A stretch of 64,000 nt of DNA from Haematococcus lacustris (lineage: Eukaryota > Chlorophyta > Chlorophyceae > Chlamydomonadales > Haematococcaceae): NCBI GenBank assembly GCA_030144725.1, contig JASKMD010000010.1, positions 4,023,682-4,087,681 of the forward strand. Reading direction: 5' to 3'. Position numbers and translations under genes: made by a program. Position 1 is the first letter of the stretch, and the number at the start of each line of letters is the position of its first letter. Under the pieces are notes generated by a model that did no database searches, had not been told where the DNA came from, and saw only the letters and a list, made by a program, of their open reading frames with translations. Positions 1-11,900 of the stretch are shown in pieces.

Positions 1-1581
1 TCATGTGCACTCCAGCTCAATCTGCCAACAGGAGGATGAGAGGAGCACTCTAAGCAATCAGCATGTGTCAGTCAGCTGTGCCAGTCAGGTCCACCTACCT
101 TCTGCCTGGCACATGGAGACTAGCTGTGTGATGATGAGCCCCTCCTTCTGCCGCCCCAGGACTGCACACAGCGCCTGGGCCACATGGGCGTAGGTGTTGA
201 CTGATGCCAGGTCCATGGGACTTCCGGTGCTGGGCCCCTTGCCACTCTGGCCTTGGCTGCTCCCTTGCGCCTTGCTGCTGCCCCAACCTCTGCTGCTGCT
301 GCTACTGGTGGGACCCACGCCTGCACTGGAACCAGCAGTGCTGTAGCTGTGCTCATAGCTGGGCTTGGCCGGTGGGGATCCAGGCCAGCCTGTCACCGCC
401 GGGCTGCTGGCCAGCAGGTGAGCCAGATGGTCAGGGTAGGTGGTGACCTTGTCAGTTGGATAGGTTGCCACATCCTGGCAGTGATCGCGAACGTCTAAGA
501 CAATGATGCGTGATTGCAGTGGTCCAAGGTGCATTATGCAGCGCAGCAACAACAGCCTGTGGGCCTGTGCCTCAGGGTGGCCTGCTGCCTGCATCACCGT
601 CACTGACGTGCTCAGCCCCAGCAGCAGCCCAGGCAGGGTGGCGTGCAGCCGGGTTAGGTGTTGGTCAACCCCTTCGAGCTGCTGGTGGTTAAGACAAAGC
701 TGGTTAAACCTCAGTGCCAGGCGCAGGCTGAGCAGCAGGCAGGCGCTGCAGCGGTGGTAGCCAGGTGGCAGCTGGGTGGTGGCGGAGGTGTGGGTGGTGG
801 CTGCAGGGTCAGGGTGCTGAGGGTGAGGGTGGATGGGGAGTGACTGCAAGGCTGCCAGCACCAGCAGCATGGCGCGGTGCATGCTGTCCCACACATACAG
901 CAGAGGGTCACCCTGCATAGGCACACCAGGCACAGAAGTTCTCCATGACTGCTGCACACCACCGCTGCAGCTCCATAATGCTAGGGGGGCAAACAGGTTG
1001 AGCAACTAGCTAAAGGAGCAATGGCGCTAGTCGTGTGCAGCAGCTTGTGTCACCTTACCTCCACTATGGTGTCACGCTCCAGTGCTTCAACAAACAGGTT
1101 CAACTGATCGCCTAATGCTGAGCGCTGACGCTGGCTGAGCCGTCTTGCAAATGCTCCACTGAGTGCTGGTGGGGGCAAACGGGCACGCGTAGATGGCAAG
1201 AGGTTGCTGAGCTGGGCTGTCCTGATGTCATGGAGTGCTAGCACCACGTCCAGCACCTCCTGGTCTGTCAGCAGCAGTGTGCACAGCTCCACAGCTGCCG
1301 TGTTGCCAGCAGCTGAGGGTGTGGGTAGAGCAGCTGAAAGCACACTGTAAGTAGAAGGGCATGGGGAGGCAGTCTGGGCAGCCGCGATTGAAGATGGCTG
1401 TAGTTTTAAATGTAACAGCTGACATGCAGCTTCCAGGCGTTGCACGTAGACGCCTGTAGCCTCATTAAGAGCTGTCAGTAATGGTGCTGCGTGGAGAATG
1501 CTGGCAAGCAGACACTGACGCACCCGGCTGCACCCGCGATGTGTAGGCCGGCCCCGCGATCCGCAGCACCTCTTCACGCAT
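1..1581 (-). CDS. Array gene copy 0 (exons B and A; 3' exons off the left edge)
   Basis: This is the leftmost member of the array family; the product is not recognised. Exon B (1059 to about 1577) and exon A (99-912) are open. Exon B ends at a GAG|GTAAGG donor and exon A starts after a CAG followed by the conserved GGT-GAC codons, giving a phase-0 junction. Exon A ends at AAG|GTAGGTGG in phase 1, as in every copy. Exon A carries the family signature PPGYHRCSACLLL, leucine-rich helices, a Ser/Gly-rich low-complexity segment and a conserved QALCAVLGRQ block. An ATG at 1579-1581 is conserved between copies but is out of frame with the long exon-B frame, so the true start is unresolved. Exons D and C should lie left of base 1. 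No known domain was recognised. Confidence 0.55.
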
Positions 1582-1733
1582 TGAGGTGCCGTACTGCACT
1601 AATCATAGCGCGCCGGCAGAAGCTAACTGAACTCAAAATCACTCTTCACTCCGCGCATGGCAACTGTGTACTGTGTACTTCACTGGTTGTGCATAGCTGC
1701 CACCCTCCGACTGTGCTGAAAAATCACTGCTCG

Positions 1734-1744
1734 CCACGCGCAAG
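1734..1744. repeat. Target-site duplication of LINE fragment (left; right copy 2680-2690)
   Basis: The 11-bp direct repeat CCACGCGCAAG occurs immediately before and after the composite LINE fragment. It is the expected signature of target-primed reverse transcription. Confidence 0.85.
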
Positions 1745-2679
1745 GGTACGTAGCTCAGTGTCAGGCCTGAAGGTGCTGCATGAGTTGGGGCAGCTGCCCC
1801 TCCCGCTTTACTGGCTTAGGGCTGCATGCAAGTTCTGGAACACTGCCAAACTATCCCACAGTGACCTGCTAATGAGGGTCATCAAGGCAGATGTGGAGTT
1901 AGGCAGGAGTTGCCAGGCCAGCTGGAGTGCTCAGTTCCAGCTGGCCGCCAGAAAGCTGATGGGGGGTGAGTTTACCTTGAGCACGGACATGGTCCTAGGC
2001 ACCAAGGCTATGGAAGTCAAGTGGCTCGAGAGGTGGGGGAGGCGTTGGGGTGGGTTTGAGGGAGACCCTAGACTGCCTGAGACGGTGCATCGGGAGAGAT
2101 GTTCGTATGCTGCATGGTTCAAGCATGGGACAGACATGAACAGACAGCTCTCTACAGAAGTTCGCACGAGCTTGACTAGGTTCAGGTTAGGCAACAGCGG
2201 TCTGGGGGTGGAGAAGGCTCGTTTTGAGGGGGTAACTTTCATTGATCGCACATGCACCAGATGCACAGAGGGGGTAGTGGATGACGCCATGCACTTCATC
2301 TTTGAGTGCACTGCCACGAGTTCCATCAGGGAGCAGCCGGAGTTTGCCATGACTTTACAGAACATTAATGAGAACTTGCATGACTTCATGTTGAGCCCAT
2401 GTGCACCTTTGTTTGTGCACCTTGCTATGAAATGCGTTACAGAAAGTCCCGAACCCCTAGAGGGGGAGGGCGGCCTAGCAGCCTAACGGCTGACGGCTTA
2501 AGCGGTGTAAGCCACATCATCATAATGAGAACTTGCATGACTTCATGTTGGGCCCATGTGAACCTTTGTTTGTGCACCTTGCTTTAAAGTGCGCTACAGA
2601 AAGTCCCGAACCCCTAGAGGGGGAGGACGGCATAGCAGCCTAACGGCTGACGGCTTAAGCGGTGTAAGCCACATCATCA
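1745..2679 (+). mobile_element. 5'-truncated LINE 3' fragment with duplicated tail
   Basis: The sequence from the codons after GGTACG to the end matches the last quarter of the LINE at 45421-49343. It includes the zinc-knuckle-like C-x2-C-x7-H-x4-C and the 3' end AGCCACATCATCA. A second copy of only the last ~155 bp follows from about 2524. The composite is bounded by one direct repeat, CCACGCGCAAG, at 1734-1744 and 2680-2690, so it behaves as a single insertion. It lies in the spacer between array copies 0 and 1. It encodes no reverse transcriptase and is dead. Confidence 0.9.
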
Positions 2680-2690
2680 CCACGCGCAAG

Positions 2691-3084
2691 CCCCTAGATT
2701 GCCTGTTGTGCCTATAGCAACTGCGTCCGCGCATGTAGATTCACTGGTTGTGCATAGCTGCCCCCATCCTTGCTGCTGCCACCGTCACCCGTGGCAGCAA
2801 TGTTGTTCAGCTCTTGAGGCAGGGGCCCACTCCAGCCCCCCTTGCATTGCCTTCCTTATCCCAGGACAACAAAACTTGTTCAACAAGGAACAACATGTCG
2901 GCCTGTGGGTAATCTCACTCAGCTACTACAAACACGTTGTAGCATCCTCGGTCGCACCCTTGATGACTACAAACCCCACCCCGATGGCACGTTCTGGGGC
3001 TAATCCCCCATGACCACTGGGCACCTCATCAAAACTAACAGCTTAATGCTTGAAAGGCGAATAGCCTGATCAAACTACTAGGGC
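2691..3084. other. Intergenic spacer between array copies
   Basis: This is spacer sequence of the kind found 5' of exon B in other copies, with the same stretch around the words GTGCATAGCTG and CCCAGCTC. I see no gene in it. Confidence 0.4.
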
Positions 3085-3480
3085 CTATGCATTGTTACGG
3101 GCCCGGCCATCAATGCCCCGCCGGTACTCTGCAGCCCGGTGCAACCTCTGTTTGACCTTGGGCAGCCGGTCATTGACCAGCTTGTAGCCCTGCTGGTACT
3201 CCTTGCGGGGCAGAGCCTCCAGGTCAGTCCAGCGACACAGCTCCAGGGGGCGCTGCATGCTCTCCCTAATGCGCTGGAAATTGAGACACGGGTTGGTGTC
3301 CCGGTCCAGCCACCTGCCCCATGGGGGGGCCTGGGGTGGTGGCACTGGGCCAGGTGGGGGCTGGGCAGCCGGTTGGTCCTGGGCTGGGGGAGGGGGCTGG
3401 GCATGGGCAGGGGGAGGGGGTGGGGGTTGGGCCTGGGCTGTGGTGGGGGTTGGGCCTGGGCTTGCGTTTCCTTTTCGGCG
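3085..3480 (-). pseudogene. Fanzor C-terminal fragment, subfamily 2 (RuvC-III)
   Basis: The minus strand encodes a Pro/Gln/Ala-rich linker and then GRWLDRDTNPCLNFQRI with a downstream helical tail ending at a stop near 3085. The DRDxN motif is the RuvC-III signature of TnpB/Fanzor nucleases; its first Asp is at 3304-3306. The tail (QQGYKLVNDRLP) matches the fragment at 56953-57465 and differs from subfamily 1 at 54573-56970. RuvC-I and RuvC-II regions are absent, so only the C-terminal part remains and it cannot be an active nuclease alone. The plus strand of the linker is very G-rich (about 3345-3465). It could be a remnant left by unequal exchange in the array spacer. Confidence is high for the motif and moderate for the family name. 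Confidence 0.6.
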
Positions 3481-3489
3481 GCATCACAG

Positions 3490-4233
3490 GTAGGGCACGC
3501 CCACAGAATTCTAGGTGACTCGGAAACCTAGAAATTTTTCCTGAGCCTAGAAACCTAGAAATAGAGTTCTAGGTTGGCCGGTCGCGCCTTAATCACAGGG
3601 GTTCAGCAAAACCATCGGGGCGGAGTGGCCGTGCTGCGGGGTGCATCAGGTCGCCGTCCAACCCGAGGACTTACAAAGCCACCAACTCGTGCCAGACACT
3701 CATGCCAGACACAGGTGGCAGCAGCGGGCACACAGGAAGCAGCAAGAAAGGAAGCAGCGGGCCAGTATCCGCAACAACTGCCATATCCACCACCTCACAT
3801 GCCACTACTAGACATGCCATTGGCTAAAAGCGTACTGGACATGCCATTGGCCATGCCATGCAACTGGACATGCCATTGGCCAGAAGCACACGAAGCGTGT
3901 GTGCTTCCTGAGCAGAGCCCACACCTTGCCCACATATACGCCTAGCTGCTGGTGAAACACCTTATTCACGAAGCACACTGTTAAGCCTGTGACAAGACGG
4001 ACAAGACGGCAATGCATTGTTCAAGGTAGGTTCACACAGGCAAGCTTTGGAGGGACGATGACCACCTTATGGCCCACAATGACCCACACAAACATGTCAG
4101 CTAGCCACTGTCTGAGGCGTGAGCTGTCGGAGCTGCTAGGTGCTCCACCTCTCCTGACCTGCAAGTCCTCAGCGGCAGCTCAAACCACCCCCTGTAGTGC
4201 CACACATGTCTTGAACTCAGCACTTGCCATGGG
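3490..4233. other. Spacer 3' of array copy 1, with short tandem repeats
   Basis: No gene is seen. About 3500-3570 has several CCTAGAAA-like repeats. About 3811-3881 repeats the word GACATGCCATTGG three times, and variants of that word recur in other spacers (near 8600 and 49635). The rest is spacer sequence leading into the end of exon C. Confidence 0.45.
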
Positions 4234-7200
4234 TTAATGCATTGTGAGGCACAACCCTAACAGCTCTGGTGGGCCTCTGCCCCTATCCAAAGCCAGCCGC
4301 CCAGGCTGCCAGCCTTGAGGTGCAGGTGCGACCAGGTGTGGCAGCTGCAGCTTGTTGGCCGCGCCCTGCAGCACACTTGCCAAGCTGGCCTCAGCCGGGG
4401 TGCCTGCAGCCAGCGCCTGCCAGCTCCACACCTGCTCTGGCTCCATGCGGGTCAGCAAGTCATGAATTGCTTGCTCTATGATCTCAGCCCCATCTGCTGG
4501 CAGGGAAGGGGTGACTGCCAGCCAGGTGTCCAAGGGCAGTGCCACCGTCAGCACCAGCGTCAAGCAGGACAGCAGCCGCTCAGCCTCGGGTGACATTCTA
4601 GGGGAAGCCTGCTCTTGGACTCGAAACAGGAACACATGGCTGCCAGAAAGCACCTGACACCCGGACATCCATATGTGGTCTGGCGGCCCCTTCAAGGCAG
4701 GGGAGTTGATGTAGAAGAGCTGGCACACTCTAGCCAGCAGCTGGCTGCACCAGCCCTCCACCAGGCTGTTGCCGCAGGGCAGCCAAGAGGCAGGCTGGGC
4801 AGCCAAGCCAGCAGGGCCCACTGCAGCGGGCTCTGCCAGGACGTTGATCACATGCCCCAATAGGACCAGCGATGTAAAGTAATGTGTGAGAAGGGAACAC
4901 ACCCCTTTCATCAAGACCTCGCATGCCATTGGCCAGGACATGCGCCAATGCTGTTGCATCATCTGCAAGAGGAATGACACAGGCACAACATCAAGCAAAC
5001 AACCAAACGCAAGCATGCAGCTGAGCTGGCCGGCAGGCAGCACTAAAGAAAGCAAGCAAACAAGCAACTCACTAAGTAGAAGAGAGACAGGAAGGCAGGC
5101 AGAGAGTAAGCTTGCTGATGGTGCCTTCTACTAGTCAATCCTCTACACTATGCCCTGTGCCCACTGATTGTTTGAGCTGGCTCATGAAGCCGAGGTCAAG
5201 GGCATGCATCAACCAGTGCACACGCTCATACCATCCAGACCCTTTCTTACTGTACAGACAGTACTAAGACATCCTAACACACACAATGAGCAGCACAACA
5301 TGAAGCAAGCTAACAGGTCAACTCAGCCCTGGCACCTCAGCCCTGCCACACCTCTGCCGCTTCCGCACTCCACACCCTCCTCCTCACCTGCAGCATGCCC
5401 TCCATGCCCCACACCAGGTCCAGGGCCAGGGGTGCCAGCTGCTGGGCTGAGGGCATCAAGATGCGACCCTCCTTCCTGCTACATGCTGCGTTGCCCTCCA
5501 CATACTGGCCATGCTGACGAGAATCGTAGAGGTTGTTGTACATGTCGATCGACGCCTGCTCCGTATCGCATATAGGCACCAGCAAACGGATCCATCCAGA
5601 GCACACGCGGACCATTGTTTCAGACAACGAATCCTTCAGCTCTGGTGTAAGTGCCTTCGGCTCAAGCGTGCGCTTTAGGCTCGGCACCAATCGTGTCTCT
5701 GCCTCGTAGTCAGGCGCCCCGTACAGCACCAGGGTGCTGTAGCCGTGCGCTCCGGCCGCGGCAGCGCGGACCAATAACCGGAGCATGGCCGGCCGACACC
5801 TCACATCCGGCCAGAGCTCCACCATCAGCCGCAATGACATGCAGAGCGAGGAGTAGGAGTCTCGAAAGCAGCCAGGGAACGCCTTCACTGTGAAACAATT
5901 GTCAAGTGTCGTAGCAAACCGAACTGCCGCCACAGTGCCTTGAAGCACGACCAGGCAGCGCGGCAGCACGCTGAGGACGATGGAGAGAAGCGGCGGACTG
6001 CTCGCGCTGGACGGAGTAGTTCGATGGCCTGAAGCGACTGCACCAGGGTGGCTCGGGGCTGACGCTGCGCGCAATATGCCCTCCATGTGATTGAGGCAGT
6101 AATACTCACGCACCATCACCTTCAGAGCTGCTGTTGCCAGGCAAGAAGTATCTGCTCGCAACTCCATCAAACACCCATGCCCTGTGCACACAACAATTGA
6201 GTGGACCACTTGTGCTACACACCACGTGCTCAGCAACTCGCATGCCACAAGAACAGACCGCAGCAATGCAGCAAGGCACACGGGCTGTAGGAGAAAGGCA
6301 GGCCAAATGCGGTGATGGCCTGAAGTTGGTGACCACAACGCATGCAATATCAGGTACTGAGGCGCCTGTCTTGAGTGTGCAATTGTGTCGTTGCCTAAGC
6401 TATCCCTCATTGACCCTTTCTGTGCTCCTGCCCATGCACCCGTGCACCTGATGCCAGAAAGCAAGATATCATGAGGTATCTCTTATTTGTTTATCATCAA
6501 GTTTGATACACACTGACAGATTCATGCCTTAGCGAGCTGACTTCTCCTGCTGACCTAGTGGGCATGGTGTCTTGTGCAAGATTCAGCAATCATGTTGGAA
6601 GGCACCAGTCCACCTACCTTGTGCCTTGCAGGTTGAGATCAGCTGGTCCATGATGAGCCCCTCCTCCTGCCGCCCCAGCACTGCACACAGCGCCTGGGCC
6701 ACATGGGCTAAGCTGTTCATAAGTGCCTCACCCTTGGGGCGCGCAGTGCTGGAGCCCTTGCCACCCTGTCCAGTGCTCTTCCCTGGCACCCCGCCCCTGC
6801 TGCTGCTGCTGCTGCTGCTGCTGCCACTGGTGTGACCCATGCCTGAACTGCCACCTGCAGTGCTGCTGTGCTCATAGCTGAGCTTAGCTGGAAGGGGTCC
6901 AGGCCAGCCTGTCACCACTGGGCTGCTGGCCAGCATGCGGGCCAGATGATCAGGGCAGGATGTGGTGACCTCCGCACTTAGCTGGTCCACCGTGTCTTTG
7001 CTGTTGGCCCAGTCCATCTCAAGTATGCTACATTGTTGCTGTGGTCCCAAGTGCAATATGCAGCGCAACAACAGCAGCCTGTGGGCGTCAGCCTCTGGGT
7101 GGCCTGCTGCCTGCATCACGCTGACTGCAGTGCTCAGCCCTAGCAGCAGCCCAGGCAGCATGGCGTGCAGCCGGGCAAGGTGTTGGTCATACCCTCCAAG

Positions 7201-8104
7201 CTGGTCAAGACAATGCTGGTCCATTCGCATAGCCAACCGCAAGCTCAACCTTAGGGCCAGGCTCAGGCTGAGCAGCAGGCAGGCGCTGCAGCGGTGGTAG
7301 CCAGGTGGCAGCTGGGTGGTGGTGGTGTGGGTGGTGGCTGCAGGGTCAGGGTGCTGAGGGTGAGGGCGGAAGGGGAGTGACTGCAAGGCTGCCAGCACCA
7401 GCAGCATGGTGCGGTGCATGCTGTCCCACACATCCAGCAGAGGGTCACCCTGCTTGGGCAGCACACCAGGCACAGAAGTTCTCAACAAGTGCTTCACACA
7501 GGTTGCAGGGGCAAACAGGGTGAACAATCAGCTTGGAGAGCAATGATGCTAGTCACATGCAGCTGCTTGTGTCAGCTTACCTCCACTATGGTGTCACGCT
7601 CCAGTGCTGCAACAAACAGGTTCAACTGATCGCCTGATGCTGAGCGCTGACGCTGGCTGAGCCGTCGTGCAAATGCTCCACTTGATACTGACAGGGGCAA
7701 ACGGTCATACGTAGATGGCAAGTGTCTGCTGATCTGGGCTGTCCTGATGTCATGGAGGGCCAGCACCACGTCCAGCACTTCTTGGTCTATCAGTAGCAAT
7801 GTGCACAGCTCCGCAGCTGCCGTGTCGCCAGCAGCTGAGGATGTGGGTAAAGCAGCTGAAGGTGCATTGTGAGAGGGGGAGCATAAGGAGTAAGGCTGGG
7901 CAGCCGCCGCGGTTGAAGATGGCTGGAGTTTTCGATGTAACAGCTGGCATGCTGCTTCAAGGCCTTGCACGTAGACGCCTGTAGCCTCGGTACACTAGCT
8001 GTCAGTGATGGGTGCTGCGATGAAGAATGCTGGCAGACCAACGCACCCGGCTGCTTCCGCGATGTGTAGGCCGGCCCCGCGAGCCGCAGCACCTCTTCAC
8101 GCAT
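4234..8104 (-). CDS. Array gene copy 1 (exons B-A-D-C)
   Basis: The product is unrecognised; four coding exons are placed by splice sites and reading frame: B 7581 to about 7970, A 6618-7449, D 5388-6181, C 4234-4962 (stop at 4234). Junction phases 0, 1 and 0 agree on both sides of every intron, which strongly supports a real gene model. Exons A, D and C are fully open; the total is about 915 codons from the exon-B frame start. Signatures are PPGYHRCSACLLL in A, ELWPDVRCRPAMLRLL in D, and GNSLVEGWCSQLLARVCQLF in C. Exon C starts with two consecutive ATG codons after TTGCAG. Exon A has a run of nine CTG units (6797-6823) encoding poly-Ser. Leu/Ala-rich helices suggest an alpha-solenoid-like fold, which is inference. 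The 5' end is unresolved: the conserved ATG at 8102-8104 needs an extra small intron or frameshift to join exon B. Confidence 0.6.
6797..6823. repeat. (CTG)9 microsatellite in exon A of copy 1
   Basis: Nine CTG units encode poly-Ser on the minus strand. The same site at 29484-29519 has twelve units. Confidence 0.95.
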
Positions 8105-8987
8105 TGAGAAGCCTAACTGTGCAAATCGTGACACGCAGCGTCTCTGTCTGCAGAAGCTTAGATATTCAAACTGTGCTGCAAATCACTCATCACCGCGAGA
8201 CCACAGCAGTGCCTGTTGTGCCTATAGCGACTGTGTCAGCGCCTATCGAGTCACTGGCACAGCATAGCTGTCACCATCAGGCTGCAGGTCACAAGGCTGC
8301 ATGTGTGCCCAGCTGCTGCCCCGATCCTTGCTGCTGACCACCGCTACCCGTGGCAGCAATGTTGCCCAGCTCTAAGGCAGAGACCCGTGCTCCTTATGCA
8401 TCCCAGGCCTTGAGCCAAACACCCACAGGTGCTTTGTGAAGGCCAGGGCTACATGCAGACTGCAAGATGTCAACCTTGACCATAAGGCAGAAGTATCCGG
8501 CGGCAGCAGCGGGCACACTAAGAGCAGCAAGGAAGCGGACAGCAGCCCTGCATCTGCAACCACTCCCACATCCACCCCATCACATGAAACTAGACATACC
8601 ATTGGCCAGAAGCGCTCAAAGCGTGTGTGCTTGCTGAGCAGCGCCTACATCTATGCCACATCTACGCCTAGCTGCTGGACATTGTTTTAGGTACGTTCAG
8701 AGGGTCAAGGGGCAATGATCACTTTCCAGTCACATGCGGCATGTCAGATGATCACTGTGGTTTGCTCAGCTGTAGGGGCAAGTGCCAGGCGGAAGGTAGG
8801 TGGCTGAGCGGAACATAGGTTGGCGAGCACCCTAATCTTGCCTTGCATCTGAACCCCATCCCAATGCCTTGCAAGCCCACCCAGATCCCTCCACACCCCT
8901 GCCCAACCTCCGCCTTTCCCAACGACGGCCAGTGCGCAGCGACAGCTCAAACCACCCCTGCTAGAGGGAATGCCAAGCATGTCTTCT
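8105..8987. other. Spacer between array copies 1 and 2
   Basis: This is the intergenic spacer, about 880 bp, repeated nearly exactly at 30801-31683. It holds the family spacer words seen 5' of every exon B. No credible exon was found. Confidence 0.5.
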
Positions 8988-11900
8988 TCATGGCCCTTGC
9001 CAAGAGTCCAGCAAGCCCAACGGGAACAGCCACAATAGCTCGGTATGACCTTTGCCTCTGTCCAGGGTCAGCCTCCCAGGCTGCCAGCCTTGAGGTGCAG
9101 GTGCGACCAGGTGAGGCAGCTGCAGCTTGTTGGCCGCGCCCTGCAGCACACTTGCCAAGCTGGCCTCAGCCGGGGTGCCTGCAGCCAGCGCCTGCCAGCC
9201 CCACACCTGCTCTGGCGCCACGCGGGTCAGCACGTCATGGATGGCTTGCTCTATGATCTCAGCCCCATCTGCTGGCAGGGAAGGGGCAGCTGCCAGCCAG
9301 GTGTCCAAGGGCAGTGCCACCGTCAGCACCAGCATCAAGCAGGACAGCAGCCGCTCAGCCTCTGGTGACATGCTAGGGATAGCCTGCTCTTGGCCTTGAA
9401 GCATGAATGTATGGCTGCCAGCTAGGCCCCCGCAGCCCATCAATCTTGTGTGGTCCATTGGCCCCTCCAGGTCAGGGGAGTTGACGTAGAGGAGCTGGCA
9501 CACTCTATCCAGCAGCTGGCTGCACCAGCCCTCCACCAGGCTGTTGCCGCAGGGCAGCCAAGAGGCAGGCTGGGCAGCCAAGCCAGCAGGGCCCACTGCA
9601 GCAGGATCTGCCAGGACCTTGATCACATGCCCAAACAAGGACAGAGATGTATTGCAAGAACGAAACAGAGAGCTCATTGTTGAGCTCTTCTTCACGCATG
9701 CCACTGACCAGAAGATGTGCCAATGCTGTTTCATCATCTGCAACAACACAGACACAGCACGATGCAAACAACTACAAGCAAGCATGGACCTGGGGTCACA
9801 GTCAGGCAGCACAATGTAGAGCGTGCAAACAAGCAACACATAAAGCAGACCAGCGACAGGGAGGCAGGTGGAGAGTAAGCTTGCTGATGGTGCCTTCCAC
9901 TAATCAATCCTTTACGTTATGCCCACTGCCCACTGATTGTTTAAGCTGGCTCATGAAGCCGAGGTCAAGGGCATGCATCAACCAGTGCACACGCTCATAC
10001 CATCCAGACCCTTTCTTACTGTACAGACAGTACTAAGACATCCTAACACACACAATGAGCAGCACAGCATGAAGCAAGCTAACAGGTCAACTCAGCCCTG
10101 GCACCTCAGCCTTGCCACACCTCTGCCGCTTCCGCACTCCACACCCTCCTCCTCACCTGCAGCATGCCCTCCATGCCCCACACCAGGTCCAGGGCCAGGG
10201 GTGCCAGCTGCTGGGCTGAGGGCGGCAGGTTGAGGACCTTCTTCATGCCACATGCTGCACTTCCCTCCGCAGTCAGGCCTTGCTGATGAGAATCGTTGAG
10301 GCTCTTGTGCATGTCGCTTGACGCCTGCTCAGTATCGCTATGGGGCACAAGCAAAAGGACCCATACACTGCACACGCCTTCCAATATGTCAGTGAGTATT
10401 GCCTCCAGCTCAGGTGTGCGCTTTACGTCCGACAGCAACCGCGTCTCTGCCTCGTCATTGGGCGCCCCATCCAGCAGCAACGACAGGGCGCTGTAGCCGT
10501 GAGCTCCGGCCGCGGCGGTGCGGAATAATAGCCGGAGCATGGCCGGCCGACACCTCACATCCGGCCAGAGCTGCACCATCAGTTGCAAAACGTCGTAGAG
10601 CGAGGAGAAGGAGTCTTGAAAGCAACCAGGAAACGCTGTAACCTTCAAGCGAGTGCCAAGTGTCGCACCAAGCCGAACTGCTGCCACGGTACCTCGAAGC
10701 AGGACCAGGCAACGCGGCAGCACGCTGAGGACAACGGAGAGGAGCGGCGAACTGCTCCCGCTGGACAGATTAATTTGATGGCATGAGACGACTGCACCAG
10801 TATGGCTCGGGGCTGACGCTGCTTCCAATATGCCCACTAAGCTCTGGAGGCAGAAATACTCGCCCGCCATCACTCTCAGCGCAGCTGTTGCCAGGCGAGA
10901 AGCATCTGTTTGCAACTCATTCCAGCTCTCTTGCCCTGAGAAACCAGCAGTTGACACCATGATGAGTGGACAGCAGCTCAGTGGTAGAAGCCAAATGTGC
11001 CACACACACCAAGTGCCCATGTTGTGTACAACAGTGCACACAGTCGACGACGCAGCTAGGTACATAGGCTGTAGGAGAAAGGCAGGCCACATGTGGTGAT
11101 GGCCTGGAGATGGCAACCACAACACCGGGAAGATCAGATATTGCAGGCGCCAGTCTTCAGTGTCCAGTTGTGCTGTGCAGCTAGGCACCCTGAACAGGCA
11201 CCCCTCTTGTGCTCCTACCCATGCACCTGCCCGTATACAGGCCTGACAGGCTTAAGGCTGAGAGGATGACGACCAACATGCTGCAATGCAGCAACCAACC
11301 AATGTGTGTCAGTCAGAGGTGCAAGGCACCAGCCCACCTACCTTCTGCCTTGCAGGTTGAGATCAGCTGGTCCATGATGAGCCCCTCCTCCTGCCGCCCC
11401 AGCACTGCACACAGCGCCTGGACCACATGGGCTAAGCTGTTCACAAGTGCCTCGTCCTTGGGGCAAGCAGTGCTGGAGCCCTTGCCACCCTGCCCAGTGA
11501 TCATCCCTTGCACCCCGCCCCTGCCCTGACCACTGTTGCTGCTGCTCCTGCCGGTGGTGTGACCCAGGCCTGAACTGGCACCTGCAGTGCTGCTGTGCTC
11601 ATAGCTGAGCTTAGCTGGAAGGGGTCCAGGCCAGCCTGTCACCACGGAGCTGCTGGACAGCAGGTGAGCCAGATGGTCAGGGCAGGAGGTGGTGGGCTCC
11701 ACATCTAGCCGCTCCTCAGTGTCTTTGGTATTGTACCAGCCCATTTTTACCAAGCAACAAAGCTGCAGTGGGCCCAAGTGAACTATGCAGCGCAACAACA
11801 GCAGCCTGTGGGCGTCAGCCTCTGGGTGGCCTGCTGCCTGCATCACGCTGACTGCAGTGCTCAGCCCCAGCAGCAGCCCGGGCAGGGTGGCGTGCAGCCT

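Noticed and set aside
1491..2486. Single 331-codon plus-strand gene
   Set aside because: Its first 80 codons are antisense array and spacer sequence fused by chance to the LINE fragment starting at 1745.
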